Position numbers and translations under genes: made by a program. The notes beneath the pieces are model-generated. The model was given only the letters and a program-made list of their open reading frames with translations, did no database searches and was not told the DNA's origin. DNA of 24,399 nt from JABMMZ01 sp964505065 (GTDB taxonomy: Bacteria; Bacteroidota; Bacteroidia; NS11-12g; UBA955). Below, piece by piece: positions 24,261 through 24,399 of this stretch. Position 1 is the stretch's first letter; every line of letters starts with the position of its first letter. The stretch is taken from the NCBI GenBank assembly GCA_964505065.1, contig CAZDGF010000049.1, positions 1 through 24,399 of the forward strand, read 5' to 3'.

Positions 24261-24314
24261 AGTGGCAGTGGTCGGTCGCAGCCACAAGGAGCTATGCCAC
24301 AGACCAACCACAGG
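24261..24314 (-). repeat. REP-like palindromic element, right copy (inverted)
   Basis: The reverse complement of this segment aligns without gaps to 23636-23689 with 46 of 54 identities. On the plus strand the stem is GTGGTCGGTC (24268-24277) with GACCAACCAC (24302-24311), where one pair is a G-T wobble. The loop-proximal pair is C-G here against G-C in the left copy, a compensatory change. It lies 30 bp upstream of the RAYT start codon. Confidence 0.85.
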
Positions 24315-24399
24315 GAAAATATTTTTATTTTTTTATAAATAAAAAAGGCTATCATCTAAAATAAAGTAGTATTAGAAATTTGTTTAAAATAAAACCAAG

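Noticed and set aside
23636..24314. Classical insertion sequence with terminal inverted repeats and target duplication
   Set aside because: The flanking elements are themselves palindromic hairpins rather than simple terminal repeats. No target-site duplication is visible outside them, and the transposase is of the HUH/Y1 class, which does not use such ends.

Overview
The window comes from an AT-rich member of the Bacteroidota, probably a Chitinophagales or Sphingobacteriales-like lineage; the exact taxon cannot be fixed from the sequence alone. Four kinds of evidence agree. Two giant secreted proteins end in type IX secretion signals, one type A and one type B. Several genes are preceded by the Bacteroidota -7 promoter box TAnnTTTG rather than a sigma70 -10/-35 pair. 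A bacillithiol-type YtxJ protein is present. Shine-Dalgarno motifs are largely absent.

Layout. At 1-2400 a small secreted Lys/Cys-rich protein and a translationally coupled gdhA-psd pair lie on the minus strand. At 2500-4370 the plus strand carries mtgA (a peptidoglycan glycosyltransferase) and a secreted DUF6263-like protein, closed by a strong terminator. At 4494-10953 there is a plus-strand operon with its own -7 box and a closing terminator: two paralogous SGNH-hydrolase-like secreted proteins, an MBOAT O-acyltransferase, and two glycosyltransferases. Three of its four gene junctions are 28 bp or less or overlapping. The most natural reading is a cell-surface polysaccharide O-acylation module; the polymer is unknown.

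At 10976-14920 a 1314-residue T9SS cargo protein (Ig-like, Calx-beta and choice-of-anchor I propeller domains) faces that operon on the minus strand. At 15102-19568 a minus-strand cluster encodes a SAM methyltransferase with a C-terminal THUMP-like domain, a dipeptidyl-peptidase IV-type S9 peptidase, and a secreted DUF3298-like protein. The last gene looks damaged at both ends. It lacks an in-frame ATG, although an out-of-frame ATG sits at the expected coupling site. It also has an in-frame TAA followed by 34 family-like codons. Divergently, a 42-residue lipoprotein too short for ordinary ORF calling and ytxJ form a small operon.

At 20054-23617 there is a PKD-repeat protein with a type B T9SS domain. 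Immediately upstream lies the most notable structure in the window. A REP-associated tyrosine transposase (RAYT, HUH/Y1 family; 23706-24230) is flanked by two inverted 54-bp GC-rich palindromic elements. They are identical at 46 of 54 positions and show one compensatory base-pair change in the stem. One copy lies 18 bp before the start codon of the PKD/T9SS gene and was probably inserted into its leader. No tRNA, rRNA, CRISPR array or intact insertion sequence with classical terminal repeats was seen.
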